From Candidatus Nanopelagicales bacterium (GTDB lineage Bacteria > Actinomycetota > Actinomycetes > S36-B12), in assembly GCA_028687755.1 (NCBI GenBank), contig JAQTZL010000003.1:208712-245494 (forward strand): 36,783 nt of DNA, given 5' to 3'. Positions 15,693 to 24,447 of this stretch are shown piece after piece. The notes under the pieces are model-generated. The model ran no database searches, was not told where the DNA came from, and saw nothing but the letters and a program-made list of their open reading frames with translations. Positions within the stretch are counted from its first letter, which is position 1. Every line of letters begins with the position of its first letter. The translations under genes and the position numbers were made by a program.

Positions 15693-17777
15693 GTGCTTTA
15701 CAGATTGCATAGTTCCAGGCCAGGCCTTGCTTTGAGAGCCGCAATCACGCTTACTTCTGCCGTTCTTATGTGGGCGCTTGGTTGCTCAGCCGCACAGGCG
15801 CTAACGGGTCGTATCTCTCAAGCACACCCACAAGATCCAGCTTCGGTTACCTCTGGAGTCATTTCACTTCCCTTTGGGCAAACCATTTCATTTTCCTTGG
15901 GTAGTCAGCCAACAATCTTGCGTCTTGCGGTCCCGGCCGGTTTAACTCCAACAAAATTATCGGCCAGATTGGTCTCAACGATCCCAGCGCAGACGATTGT
16001 TTCGGCTCGCCCCACAGAGTCCTCGTTTGCTCGTCCTGTCATCACCACAGCGAAAGTAAATGAAGGTCGCACCCCGTTTTACATGCCTATGGCCGGAGCC
16101 TCGGTAATCGATGGCTTCGTCGAAGTTTCGTTCAAGGCTGTTGAACAGAAAAATGAAGGCTTTTGTGGGACTGAAGTTATGGGCTCAATAACTGTCCAAA
16201 ACATCGTTCTTGAAACACAAGGCAAACCAACGATTCCGACCTCAGGGTTGGATTTTCTGAACGCGTCTGTTGAGACCGTACATGTCGTCATTCCCAATAA
16301 CCCCTCAGACAATTCAATGGCCGCGGGTTTGAATGCAGTCGCTGTGGTCTCGCATGTGCTCCCAAAATCGGCGAGAGTGATTCTTTTGACCAAGCAGAGC
16401 GAAAGCAAGCTTTCGCACATGGACTCAGTTCGAAGTCGGCGCATTGAGATAGTTCCCACCGGTGAATCGGTCACCACTTCCATTTCTTTGGATTCAAATC
16501 GCATCCCGATGCTGACTATTGCCGGACCAGATGATGCGCTACTAGGTGAGGTCACGACACTCGGCAGGCGCCTCAATACATTGGTTGAGGGAAAACTCAT
16601 CGCGCCGAGTTCATCCGCCGCATCGTCAGCGAACATGTTGACACAGAGTTTGAATAACTTCGGTGCAGAAGAAAACCTTGCGCTGACTGGATTTGGTACA
16701 TCGACTCGAAGTTTCTCGATACCGCAGGCGTCCTTTGGTGGGCCAATCGAACGTGCAACCATCCACCTTTCAGGCACTCACACGTCGATTCCGGCCTATT
16801 TGGGTGCATCTATGAATGTGTTCTGGAATGACTACTTAATTTCATCGAAAACGCTCACCTCGACTTCCGTCAATGAGATGGAAACAATCGACGTACCAGC
16901 AACTCGTATGCGTGGGACGAATGATCTGAAGCTCTCATTCACCGCTATCCCTCGTGAAACTAAGTGCTCTGGCCCGGTTGGCTTATTGCCGGTTGGTTTT
17001 TATGTGGACACTGCAGCCACCACGATCGTTGGAGTCCGTGGCGAATCTTTGAATTCCGGATTTCCTCGATTCCCCCAGGTGCTTGCCAACGCGCTGCCAG
17101 TTGCATTCGGAACCGGTCTGACTTCTGATACATCAACGACAAGTGCAGGAGATCTCGTTTCCTCGTTGCAGAAAGTAAATCCAGCGTTGCTCTCGGTATC
17201 TGTTGTCCAACCTGACACATTCATAGATTCATGCATGACAGGGCTGTTTATTGGTGCAACGGCTCAGGACGCAACCCGACTTGAATCGCCTGTTCGTTTA
17301 TCTGACTTTTCCAGTGTTAAGGGCACCGAGTTAGCCGATGGTGTTGGCTCGGCAGAGGCAGTAGGTATTTTGGAAGGCTTTGCGCGAAGCTCCTGCAATG
17401 TCTTGATGCTGGGTAGTTGGGGAACAGGTTTTGAAAGTCAGCAACAACTCTTAGCTGCTCATTTGGCCGAGTACCCAGCGACTGCTCAATACGGGTGGTC
17501 AGAGCTGTATGGAAGCGTTTTAGTGGATTTACCGGGGATCGCCAAGCCGATTCAGTTGACTACCCAAGAAATCCTGCCGCAGGAAGAAGTGAAAAAGGAA
17601 TTCAATTCTTACGCACTTTGGTTCTTGTTGGGCCTTGGTGTCGTAATAGTTTTGGGACTCGCAGGTGCCTGGCGAAGGAGCATCCGCACCAAAAAGATAC
17701 GCACGTATATCGATGCGGAGATGGCTACCCAGGAAAGTGCTGACATTCAGGATCAGGACACGTCGGAGGAATCGTGA
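15693..17777 (+). CDS. BcsB-like exopolysaccharide synthase accessory protein
   Basis: A secreted protein of about 694 aa. It has an N-terminal signal sequence (hydrophobic ITLTSAVLMWALG, likely cut after SAAQA), a long beta-rich extracellular part and one C-terminal transmembrane helix (ALWFLLGLGVVIVLGLAGAW) followed by a basic tail. The layout and segments such as TIHLSGTHTSIPAYLGASMNVFWNDYLI (residues split by short loops) and the RMRGTNDLKLSF strand match BcsB, the carbohydrate-binding partner of cellulose synthase, with jelly-roll modules. GTG 15693 is chosen because GGGGAG at 15681-15686 is spaced 6 nt ahead; ATG 15657 is an in-frame alternative. Its stop overlaps the next start (GTGA). 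In a one-membrane cell it would guide polymer leaving the synthase encoded at 19468. Confidence 0.75.
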   Translation: MLYRLHSSRPGLALRAAITLTSAVLMWALGCSAAQALTGRISQAHPQDPASVTSGVISLPFGQTISFSLGSQPTILRLAVPAGLTPTKLSARLVSTIPAQTIVSARPTESSFARPVITTAKVNEGRTPFYMPMAGASVIDGFVEVSFKAVEQKNEGFCGTEVMGSITVQNIVLETQGKPTIPTSGLDFLNASVETVHVVIPNNPSDNSMAAGLNAVAVVSHVLPKSARVILLTKQSESKLSHMDSVRSRRIEIVPTGESVTTSISLDSNRIPMLTIAGPDDALLGEVTTLGRRLNTLVEGKLIAPSSSAASSANMLTQSLNNFGAEENLALTGFGTSTRSFSIPQASFGGPIERATIHLSGTHTSIPAYLGASMNVFWNDYLISSKTLTSTSVNEMETIDVPATRMRGTNDLKLSFTAIPRETKCSGPVGLLPVGFYVDTAATTIVGVRGESLNSGFPRFPQVLANALPVAFGTGLTSDTSTTSAGDLVSSLQKVNPALLSVSVVQPDTFIDSCMTGLFIGATAQDATRLESPVRLSDFSSVKGTELADGVGSAEAVGILEGFARSSCNVLMLGSWGTGFESQQQLLAAHLAEYPATAQYGWSELYGSVLVDLPGIAKPIQLTTQEILPQEEVKKEFNSYALWFLLGLGVVIVLGLAGAWRRSIRTKKIRTYIDAEMATQESADIQDQDTSEES

Positions 17778-19471
17778 CCTCTGCTCCAACGATTGATCAG
17801 CTCCGGAAAAAGCATTTGCTTGCTGGGATTTTGACTTCGCTGAAAATTTTTACGCTTCGTAAGTGGTCGGAACTTGATGCAGAACCCAATGACCGTCGCG
17901 TGTCAGGTACCGCAACCGTTGCCGTTGTCGCATTCATCCTCGTTATGGCAGCGGCGAGTTACTCGATTCGCTCTGGCTGGAATTTGGCTTTAGGTGATGC
18001 GCAAGCTCACCTCACCATAGCTCGACGAGTTACTGACTCGCTTGCTCCAGGATTTCCACAATTGGGCACTGTCTGGCTACCGATCCCGCACCTGTTGTTA
18101 TTGCCACTGGTTCAGTCAACCTTTATCTGGCATACCGGCTGGGCTGGAGCGATTCTGGGTGCTGTTGCGCTCGCAGGCACTAGCGCTGCTCTTTATCGCA
18201 TTTGCGCCCGAGTAGGAATAAAGCGCGCAGGGCGCGTCACTGCGGTAGCGCTGCTCCTGCTGAATTCGACAATCATTTATTTGTGCACCACTGCAATGGC
18301 TGAACCGGTGTTGATGATGTGGCTTGTGGCTAGCGTCGCAGGTATGACTCGTTGGGCAATGAGTTCGCGTGAACTCAGCGCCGGAGAGATGATGGTGTTC
18401 TCCGGGCTTCCTGCAGCTGCTGCGTTGATGTCGAGATATGAGGGTTGGGCACTCGTGATCGCGGGTACTGCAGTAGCTGCGGTTCTTGGATGGCGACGAA
18501 AGCCTTCGCGATCGCATGCGCTCAAGATTGCCGGTGCGTATGCGCTTTGGCCAGCAATGGCTGCATTCTGGTGGTTGATTTATAACTTCGCCGTCTACGG
18601 AAATCCACTTGAATTTGCAACCGGGCAGTATTCGGCGAGCGCGCTTCAAGCCGCACTCGTTCAGTACGGGGTGATTGCCTATCAGGGCAGTCTGGGTATG
18701 ACTGTCTGGACTTACTTCTGGGCAGTAATGGGAACAGTTGGAGTCGTTCCGATCCTTATAGGTATCATCGGTATTCCAGCGCTTGCGTGGACACGCGGCC
18801 TACGCAATGACGCACTGATGATCTGGCTTCTTGCCGTGCCATCTGCATTCATTATCGTTGCCATGTACGCCGGCCAGACTGCAATGAGTAACACACATTC
18901 ATTGCCAGAAGGGCTTTGGAATTATCGGTATGCAATTTCATCGCTGCCCTTCTTCGCAGTTCTTGGGGCCATGCTCATTCAACTCACTGTTCGTTTTGGC
19001 GCTGTTCGCAAGTATGTAATCGCACTGGTTTCGCTATTGATTCTTTTGCAGGCTGCTTGGTGGGTTATGGACTTTAATCATTCTGGAGTCATCGCAGAGG
19101 CCAGTGTGAGCATCACCCTGAAAGAAGAAACCAGATCGATCGCCATGGTCCAATACCTGAGAGATCACTATGACGGTGGCCGCATTCTCATGGATGAAAA
19201 TGCAGGCGGCAATTCATTGCTCCCGCAAATTGGTATTCCACTCAGTGAATACTTCAACGTGTCCACCGGTTCACTTTTTAAGGACGCACTCAAACATCCA
19301 GCAAGCCACGCTCGCTGGGTTGAATTCATTGCTCCGGCGGATAGTAATCGCCAATCAGGTAGTTCGGATTCTGTGTTTTCGGCGCTGGCAAATAACCCTG
19401 AGTTTTTATCTCAGTACGCGCTCGTCTTTAACCAGGGCAATTACCGCATCTACCGCCGAATTTCCTCATGA
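17774..19471 (+). CDS. GT-C fold membrane glycosyltransferase (GT39/PMT-like)
   Basis: The 565-aa integral membrane protein has about eleven hydrophobic helices between residues 50 and 430 and an extracytoplasmic C-terminal domain. The first external loop contains LGDAQAHLTIARRV, with the Asp expected as catalytic base of GT-C enzymes that use polyprenyl-phosphate sugars. This loop is followed by WLPIPHLLLLPL. The later MSRYEGWALV segment is also common in this family. It is translationally coupled on both sides by 4-nt overlaps, so it works with the BcsB-like protein and the GT2 synthase. It may decorate the polymer or build a lipid-linked precursor; sugar and acceptor are unknown. Confidence 0.75.
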   Translation: MTSAPTIDQLRKKHLLAGILTSLKIFTLRKWSELDAEPNDRRVSGTATVAVVAFILVMAAASYSIRSGWNLALGDAQAHLTIARRVTDSLAPGFPQLGTVWLPIPHLLLLPLVQSTFIWHTGWAGAILGAVALAGTSAALYRICARVGIKRAGRVTAVALLLLNSTIIYLCTTAMAEPVLMMWLVASVAGMTRWAMSSRELSAGEMMVFSGLPAAAALMSRYEGWALVIAGTAVAAVLGWRRKPSRSHALKIAGAYALWPAMAAFWWLIYNFAVYGNPLEFATGQYSASALQAALVQYGVIAYQGSLGMTVWTYFWAVMGTVGVVPILIGIIGIPALAWTRGLRNDALMIWLLAVPSAFIIVAMYAGQTAMSNTHSLPEGLWNYRYAISSLPFFAVLGAMLIQLTVRFGAVRKYVIALVSLLILLQAAWWVMDFNHSGVIAEASVSITLKEETRSIAMVQYLRDHYDGGRILMDENAGGNSLLPQIGIPLSEYFNVSTGSLFKDALKHPASHARWVEFIAPADSNRQSGSSDSVFSALANNPEFLSQYALVFNQGNYRIYRRISS

Positions 19472-21390
19472 GTTCCCGCCCAGACGGTTACGAAACCGTT
19501 GGTCAGATTCTGCTTCGCGAAAAACTCGTTAATGAACTAGATCTCGAAAATGCCCTGATTACTCAGGCGAAATTTGGTGGTCAACTCGGGAGAATCCTGA
19601 TTCTTCAGGGAACAATTAGCCGTCGCCAGCTGTATGCAGCAATGGCGCAGCAGTGGAATGCGCCATTCGTTGATTTGGTCCTTGACCCACCTGATCAAGA
19701 ACTACTTGAACATCTAGATCCAGAAAGACTGGTGAACCAAGGGTGGCTGCCGTATCGAGTTGTAGGTGGTCGAGGAGTAATCGCAACTTCTGTTCCACCG
19801 ACAGACAGCGTGATTTCTGCGGCCAAAGCTCTTCTGCAGGTTGAATTTATTGATGTACTTACAACGACGGATTGGGATGTCGATCAAGCCGTCGCTACGG
19901 CCTGCCGAGCTGCTTTGGTGTTTTCGGCGGCGGAAGGTCACGCTCACGAACGAGCGCATGAATCTGCAAAATATGGATTAGTGGGCTGGCAGAAAAAAAT
20001 CCCGATCGGGCTGGCCGCAGTTTCGCTCATCGCGCTTATCGCGTATCCGAGTTGGGCACTCACTATTTTGTTGACCGTCGCCAACCTGACTTTTTTGATC
20101 AATGTTGGTTTTAAAGTGTTAGCTGGGATGCGTGCTCGATTTAATCGTGGAACCAATCTTCGCTGGGAATATGAACTCCTACTTGCCCGTAAAGCACAAG
20201 GGTTACCGCTAACGCCTGCGCGCATACCTGACGAAGAACTGCCGATCTACACAATTTTGCTGCCTGTGTTTCACGAAGCCAACGTCATTAACAAGCTCCT
20301 TGCAAATCTTGGTTCTTTAGACTACCCAGCGTCGAAACTAGAAATTCTGTTGCTCATGGAAGCTGATGATCTTGAAACAATTGAGGCAGCCAAACGTTTG
20401 AATCCACCAGAGACGGTTCGATTGATTGTTGTTCCTCCAGGTGGACCTCAGACCAAACCTCGAGCATGCAATTACGGCTTGAGTTTTGCGCGAGGACAGT
20501 TTGTTGTAATTTACGACGCGGAAGATAAACCAGAATCTGGTCAGTTACGTGATTCAGTTGCGGCCTTTCGGCAAGATGACTTCGAGCGGACTTACATCAA
20601 CCCGAATCAAAAGCAATTAGTTTGCGTGCAATCCGCCCTGAACTACTTCAATTCGGATTACAACATCCTGACGAGGATGTTTGCGATCGAATACAGCTAT
20701 TGGTTCGACGCAATGCTGCCTGGTCTAGATCAATCGAACTTACCAATCCCGTTGGGGGGAACGTCTAATCATTTCAATACTGAAGTGCTACGCAAGGTCG
20801 GCGCTTGGGACCCGTACAACGTCACTGAAGATGCAGATCTTGGAATGCGCGTATCAGTTCACGGTGACCGAGTCTCAGTCAACTCTTCAACAACTTGGGA
20901 GGAAGCAGCCTCTCAAGTACACCCTTGGATACGTCAGCGCACGCGCTGGATCAAGGGTTACATCATGACCTCTGCCGTGTATACGCGTCATCCCAAGGAA
21001 ACGTTCGACGCACATGGAGTCTGGGGGTCACTAAGTCTGATCTGCTTAATCATGGGAACGCCACTTGCTTTTCTGTTGTATCCACTGGTGCTGGGGTTCA
21101 CGGTTATTACCTACGTAGGAGTGCAATTCATTGGATTACATCTGCCTGAATGGTTAATTATTGCAGGAACATTCAACATGGTGATTTCGAATTCTTTGAT
21201 GATCGGTACGTCCTATATTGCAAGTAGTAAACGTTACGGATGGCGCCTTGGAATCTTTTCTCTCATGCTCCCCGCTTACTGGGTGCTACACGCAATTGCG
21301 TCGTACCGAGCGGTCTACCAAATCGTGTTCGATCCGCACAGGTGGGAAAAGACGCCCCATGGACTCTCCGGGGATTACGTCACTGAGTAA
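19468..21390 (+). CDS. Processive GT2 glycosyltransferase with N-terminal MshEN-like domain
   Basis: The 640-aa protein joins two parts. Residues 10-33 and 39-62 are two 24-residue motifs separated by exactly five residues, the layout of the MshEN (T2SSE_N) cyclic-di-GMP domain: G at position 3, L at 17, Q at 24 in both. The first-position Arg of the consensus is Thr10 and Gln39 here. Helices at ~178-220 lead into a cytoplasmic GT2 domain with EADD (298-301), DAED (350-353), TED (453-455) and QRTRW (490-494), all needed by BcsA-type synthases. Three or more C-terminal helices follow, and WEKTPHG near the end resembles NfrB-like enzymes. There is no PilZ domain. It starts inside the stop of the GT-C gene. 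Confidence 0.85.
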   Translation: MSSRPDGYETVGQILLREKLVNELDLENALITQAKFGGQLGRILILQGTISRRQLYAAMAQQWNAPFVDLVLDPPDQELLEHLDPERLVNQGWLPYRVVGGRGVIATSVPPTDSVISAAKALLQVEFIDVLTTTDWDVDQAVATACRAALVFSAAEGHAHERAHESAKYGLVGWQKKIPIGLAAVSLIALIAYPSWALTILLTVANLTFLINVGFKVLAGMRARFNRGTNLRWEYELLLARKAQGLPLTPARIPDEELPIYTILLPVFHEANVINKLLANLGSLDYPASKLEILLLMEADDLETIEAAKRLNPPETVRLIVVPPGGPQTKPRACNYGLSFARGQFVVIYDAEDKPESGQLRDSVAAFRQDDFERTYINPNQKQLVCVQSALNYFNSDYNILTRMFAIEYSYWFDAMLPGLDQSNLPIPLGGTSNHFNTEVLRKVGAWDPYNVTEDADLGMRVSVHGDRVSVNSSTTWEEAASQVHPWIRQRTRWIKGYIMTSAVYTRHPKETFDAHGVWGSLSLICLIMGTPLAFLLYPLVLGFTVITYVGVQFIGLHLPEWLIIAGTFNMVISNSLMIGTSYIASSKRYGWRLGIFSLMLPAYWVLHAIASYRAVYQIVFDPHRWEKTPHGLSGDYVTE

Positions 21391-21434
21391 CCGGGAGTTG
21401 CGATCACCGCTCACCAAGATGAGAGGATGAGCAC

Positions 21435-22286
21435 GTGACCGCACAAATCCTCGATGGCAAAGCAACCGCAGCTCGAATCAAGGGCGAACTCCGCGTTCGC
21501 GTGGATGCCTTGCGCGCCCGCGGCATCACCCCGGGCCTGGGCACTGTCCTCGTGGGTGACGATCCCGGCAGTCATGCGTATGTGGGTGGCAAGCACAAGG
21601 ACTGCGAAGAAGTAGGCATCTCTTCTATTCGCGTTGATCTGCCAGCAACCACCACTCAAGAAGAACTCGACGCAGAAATCCGTCGCTTAAACGCTGACCC
21701 TGCAGTCACCGGCTACATCGTGCAGTTGCCATTGCCAAAGCACCTCGATACCAATCGCGTGCTTGAGCTAATGGATCCAAATAAAGATGCTGATGGATTG
21801 CATCCGATGAACCTTGGTCGTTTAGTGCTGGGCGAAGAAGCTCCGCTTCCTTGCACGCCTCGCGGCATTGTTGAATTACTTCGTACCTACAACGTCAACA
21901 TTGATGGCGCACACGTGGTTGTCGTTGGTCGTGGCGTCACCGTTGGCCGCCCACTTGGATTGTTGCTCACTCGTCGCACTGAAAACGCAACGGTCACGTT
22001 GTGTCACACGGGCACAAAGGATGTTGGTTCATTCTTAAAGCAAGCGGACATCATCGTTGCTGCCGCAGGTGTTGCTCACTTGATCACCGCAGATCTGGTT
22101 CGCCCAGGTGCTGCAGTGCTGGACGTTGGTATCACGCGTACTGAGGCAGGCCTTGTTGGTGACGTTCATCCAGACGTGATGAATGTTGCGTCATTTGTGG
22201 CTCCAATGCCTGGTGGCGTTGGTCCAATGACACGTGCGATGTTGTTGATGAACGTGGTTGATACAGCGGAGCGATTGGCTAAGTAA
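21435..22286 (+). CDS. folD: Methylenetetrahydrofolate dehydrogenase / cyclohydrolase
   Basis: FolD interconverts 5,10-methylene- and 10-formyl-tetrahydrofolate and so supplies the formyl donor used by PurN and PurH. It has 283 aa from GTG 21435, preceded by GAGAGGA. Y49 and K53 (YVGGKHKDC) are the catalytic Tyr and Lys. [10 protein letters not shown] and DADGLHP follow. The NADP-binding loop reads [13 protein letters not shown], a form usual in actinobacteria, and the C-terminus has DVGI and [14 protein letters not shown]. In many actinobacteria folD is next to DUF3017 and mdh; here other genes intervene. Confidence 0.95.
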   Translation: MTAQILDGKATAARIKGELRVRVDALRARGITPGLGTVLVGDDPGSHAYVGGKHKDCEEVGISSIRVDLPATTTQEELDAEIRRLNADPAVTGYIVQLPLPKHLDTNRVLELMDPNKDADGLHPMNLGRLVLGEEAPLPCTPRGIVELLRTYNVNIDGAHVVVVGRGVTVGRPLGLLLTRRTENATVTLCHTGTKDVGSFLKQADIIVAAAGVAHLITADLVRPGAAVLDVGITRTEAGLVGDVHPDVMNVASFVAPMPGGVGPMTRAMLLMNVVDTAERLAK

Positions 22287-22351
22287 ATAGGTTATCCACA
22301 ACCTCGATACTTGGCATTGATTCGTGGATATGTTCCCGGAACGATCAAGAT

Positions 22352-22909
22352 GTGATCGCTTTTGTTGATGAGTCATATAACGCAGAGCGGTACTTGTTAG
22401 CTGCTGCGGTTGTTTCTAAGGAAGCAATAGATTCTGCCCGGCAGGCAATGTGGGGTTTGCGTCTACCTGGGCAACGCAAGCTTCACTGGAGAAATGAGCA
22501 TGCTCGGCGACGGTTACAAATTGCAGTGACGATTAGCCAAGTTCCATTGAGTTATCTTGTGGTTATTCGCTCAGCAACAGTTGGTGAACGCACTGAACGG
22601 CAGCGTCGAAGGTGCCTGGAGTTTCTCATCAATGAGTTCGCGAAAATTTCTATCAACGAGGTGGTATTCGAGTCCAGAAGTTCAACAGAAGATAAATTCG
22701 ACAGGGCGCTCATAGATGCGTTGAGGGCGAAAAAGTACCTGGGGACTGGACTGCGCATACATCATGTATTGGGAATGGACGAGCCGTTGCTCTGGGTGGC
22801 CGACGCCGTCTGTGGGATCACTGTTGAATATCTCAATAGTGAAGGTGAAGCCTTCAAAGAGTTCATCCATGAGGAGAACTTACGAATTTATACTCTGTAT
22901 GAGCCCTAG
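22352..22909 (+). CDS. DUF3800-like protein
   Basis: The 185-aa product starts with AFVDESYN (3-10), matching the first acidic motif of DUF3800 proteins, and has LLWVADAVCGITVEY (from about residue 148), matching the second one. It is shorter than the protein at 6256-6894 and clearly divergent from it. KLHWRNEHARRR near residue 50 could be a nucleic-acid contact, but this is inference. GTG 22352 is the only start consistent with the motif at residue 3. It is isolated, in the folD-to-DUF3017 interval, and ends facing the old yellow enzyme gene with a terminator between them. Function unknown. Confidence 0.7.
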   Translation: MIAFVDESYNAERYLLAAAVVSKEAIDSARQAMWGLRLPGQRKLHWRNEHARRRLQIAVTISQVPLSYLVVIRSATVGERTERQRRRCLEFLINEFAKISINEVVFESRSSTEDKFDRALIDALRAKKYLGTGLRIHHVLGMDEPLLWVADAVCGITVEYLNSEGEAFKEFIHEENLRIYTLYEP

Positions 22910-22917
22910 AAAGCGCG

Positions 22918-22952
22918 AAACCCCGGCCCTGCCGTCCGGCAGGAATCCGAGG
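22918..22952 (-). terminator. Terminator of the old yellow enzyme gene
   Basis: CCTGCC (22928-22933) pairs with GGCAGG (22938-22943) around a four-base loop, and CCCCGG (22921-22926) pairs with CCGAGG (22947-22952) with one G-U pair. On the minus strand the hairpin is followed by TTTCGCGCTTTCT, a broken T-tract. It sits between two convergent genes and may serve both. Confidence 0.5.
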
Positions 22953-23008
22953 CTCACTTCCGGGACCACCGCAATGGCCCAGCAGGCTTAAATAGTCGCA
23001 CAATCCAA

Positions 23009-24082
23009 CTAGTTCGTCCAGCCTGAACCGGCACGCAACGGATTCGACCAACGAATCTTCGCACCGAGCTCATGAGCTGCACGCAATGGCCAATGCGGAT
23101 CACGCAACATCTGACGCCCTAAGAAGCACACGTCAGCCTTTTGATCCTCAAGCAGTTGCTCTGCTTGTTGGGCTTGGGTGATGCGACCGACAGCCGCAGT
23201 GAGAATTCCGGTTTGCTTCTTCACTTGCTCGGCAAGATCAATTTGGTAATTGACTTCATTGGGAATCTTGGCGTCAATGATTGCGCCGCCTGACGATGCA
23301 TCAATCAAATCAACACCAAGCTTTTCAAGTTCCTTGATGTAGACAATTGAATCGTCGACATCCCAGCCGCCATCGACCCAGTCAGTTGTTGAGATGCGAA
23401 CAAAGAGAGGCTTGTCTTGCGGCCATGCTTCGCGAACTGCTTTGACTACTGCAAGTGGAAAGCGCATGCGGTTTTCGATCGAGCCACCGTATTCGTCGGT
23501 GCGATCGTTGCTCAAAGGGGACAAGAACTGATGCATGAGGTAGCCATGCGCTGAATGCAGTTCGATCACATCAAAGCCAGCCTGATCTGCATTCTTGGCA
23601 GCTTGGGCGAAGTCGGCGATAGTGCGATCCATGTCGGCTTGATCCATGGCCTTAGGGATACCCATGCCAGTGAATGGCTTATCGGTGGCACTCAGGGTGA
23701 TCCATCCACCTTCACTTGGATCGAGAATCTTTGCGCCGTTGGCAGGCGCATCCGTTGAGGCTTTGCGACCAGCATGGGCCAGCTGAATTCCAGCCTTGGA
23801 ATCTTGACTATGGATGTAGTCAGTGATGGTGCGCCAAGCTGCAACCTGCTCCTGGCTCCAGATGCCTGGGCAAGCAATGCTGATTCGACCCTCAGGGTTC
23901 ACGCCAGTGGCTTCTGCCATCACCAGCCCGGCCTTGCCGTTGGCATAGGAGCCAAGGGTGACTAGATGCCAGTTACCCACCACACCGTTGATGTCCGCTG
24001 AGTATTGGCACATAGGGGCCACCCAGGCACGGTTTGAGAATTCAACGCCACGGATGGTGAGGGGTTCAAAGAGCAAAGTCAT
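23009..24082 (-). CDS. NADH:flavin oxidoreductase, old yellow enzyme family (YqjM-like)
   Basis: An FMN enzyme of about 357 aa that reduces activated C=C bonds, for example in enones or xenobiotics. From ATG 24082 (AAGG 8 nt ahead on the minus strand) it begins TLLFEPLTIRGVEFSNR. C25 in PMCQYS is the redox-tuning Cys of the YqjM class. QLAHAGRKAS (100-109) and ELHSAHGYLMHQFLSP (with substrate-binding H176 and H179) follow, then DEYGGS. The FMN phosphate site is in VGRITQAQQAEQLL and FLGRQMLRDPHWP. A seven-residue longer form from 24103 is less likely. It is transcribed away from DUF3017. Confidence 0.92.
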   Translation of the reverse strand: MTLLFEPLTIRGVEFSNRAWVAPMCQYSADINGVVGNWHLVTLGSYANGKAGLVMAEATGVNPEGRISIACPGIWSQEQVAAWRTITDYIHSQDSKAGIQLAHAGRKASTDAPANGAKILDPSEGGWITLSATDKPFTGMGIPKAMDQADMDRTIADFAQAAKNADQAGFDVIELHSAHGYLMHQFLSPLSNDRTDEYGGSIENRMRFPLAVVKAVREAWPQDKPLFVRISTTDWVDGGWDVDDSIVYIKELEKLGVDLIDASSGGAIIDAKIPNEVNYQIDLAEQVKKQTGILTAAVGRITQAQQAEQLLEDQKADVCFLGRQMLRDPHWPLRAAHELGAKIRWSNPLRAGSGWTN

Positions 24083-24107
24083 GAGCGTCACCTTAAAGGC
24101 CATCGCC

Positions 24108-24113
24108 TAGGCT
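24108..24113 (+). promoter_or_regulatory. Candidate -10 box of the DUF3017 gene
   Basis: TAGGCT (TAnnnT) lies 7 nt before ATG 24121, with no ribosome binding site between. This is the leaderless arrangement. Confidence 0.45.
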
Positions 24114-24120
24114 GAACTCA

Positions 24121-24447
24121 ATGTCCACTCACAGCGAAGAGCCATTGGCATCGGTGCATTCCCTCAAGGCGCATCGCAAGCGTGGTTTTTCCATGGCCCA
24201 ATGGCCAATCACAATCGTGTTGATTGGTGTTGCGCTGTCGCTCGTGGTGGTTGCTTTCTGGTCGTTCCGTAAGGGCTCGATCATGCTGTCGGCATTCGTG
24301 ACCCTAGCCTTTTTCTTACGATGGCTGTTGCCTGATAACGAAGCGGGCTGGCTGGTCGTACGCACAAAGCGTGTTGATGTAATCGTGCTCGCGGTGCTCG
24401 CTATTGGGCTCACCTTGATGAGCTTTTGGGTGCCGAACCCGAGTTAG
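24121..24447 (+). CDS. DUF3017 membrane protein
   Basis: A 108-aa protein with three hydrophobic helices (about residues 27-46, 52-68 and 83-103). The RWLLPDNEAGWLVVRTKRVDV segment, split at the turn after GWLVVR, is the signature of DUF3017, a small actinobacterial membrane family usually found next to folD or mdh. Function is unknown. Its last 4 nt overlap the end of the convergent antitoxin gene. Confidence 0.85.
   Translation: MSTHSEEPLASVHSLKAHRKRGFSMAQWPITIVLIGVALSLVVVAFWSFRKGSIMLSAFVTLAFFLRWLLPDNEAGWLVVRTKRVDVIVLAVLAIGLTLMSFWVPNPS

Noticed and set aside
22293..22301. TTATCCACA, a perfect DnaA box, after folD (and a similar TGTGGATA near 25222)
   Set aside because: Single sites without clustering, AT-rich region or dnaA/dnaN neighbours do not make an origin.
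22905..22995. GC-rich folded region considered as tRNA or small RNA
   Set aside because: No cloverleaf or T-loop consensus could be drawn; it is explained as a terminator between convergent genes.
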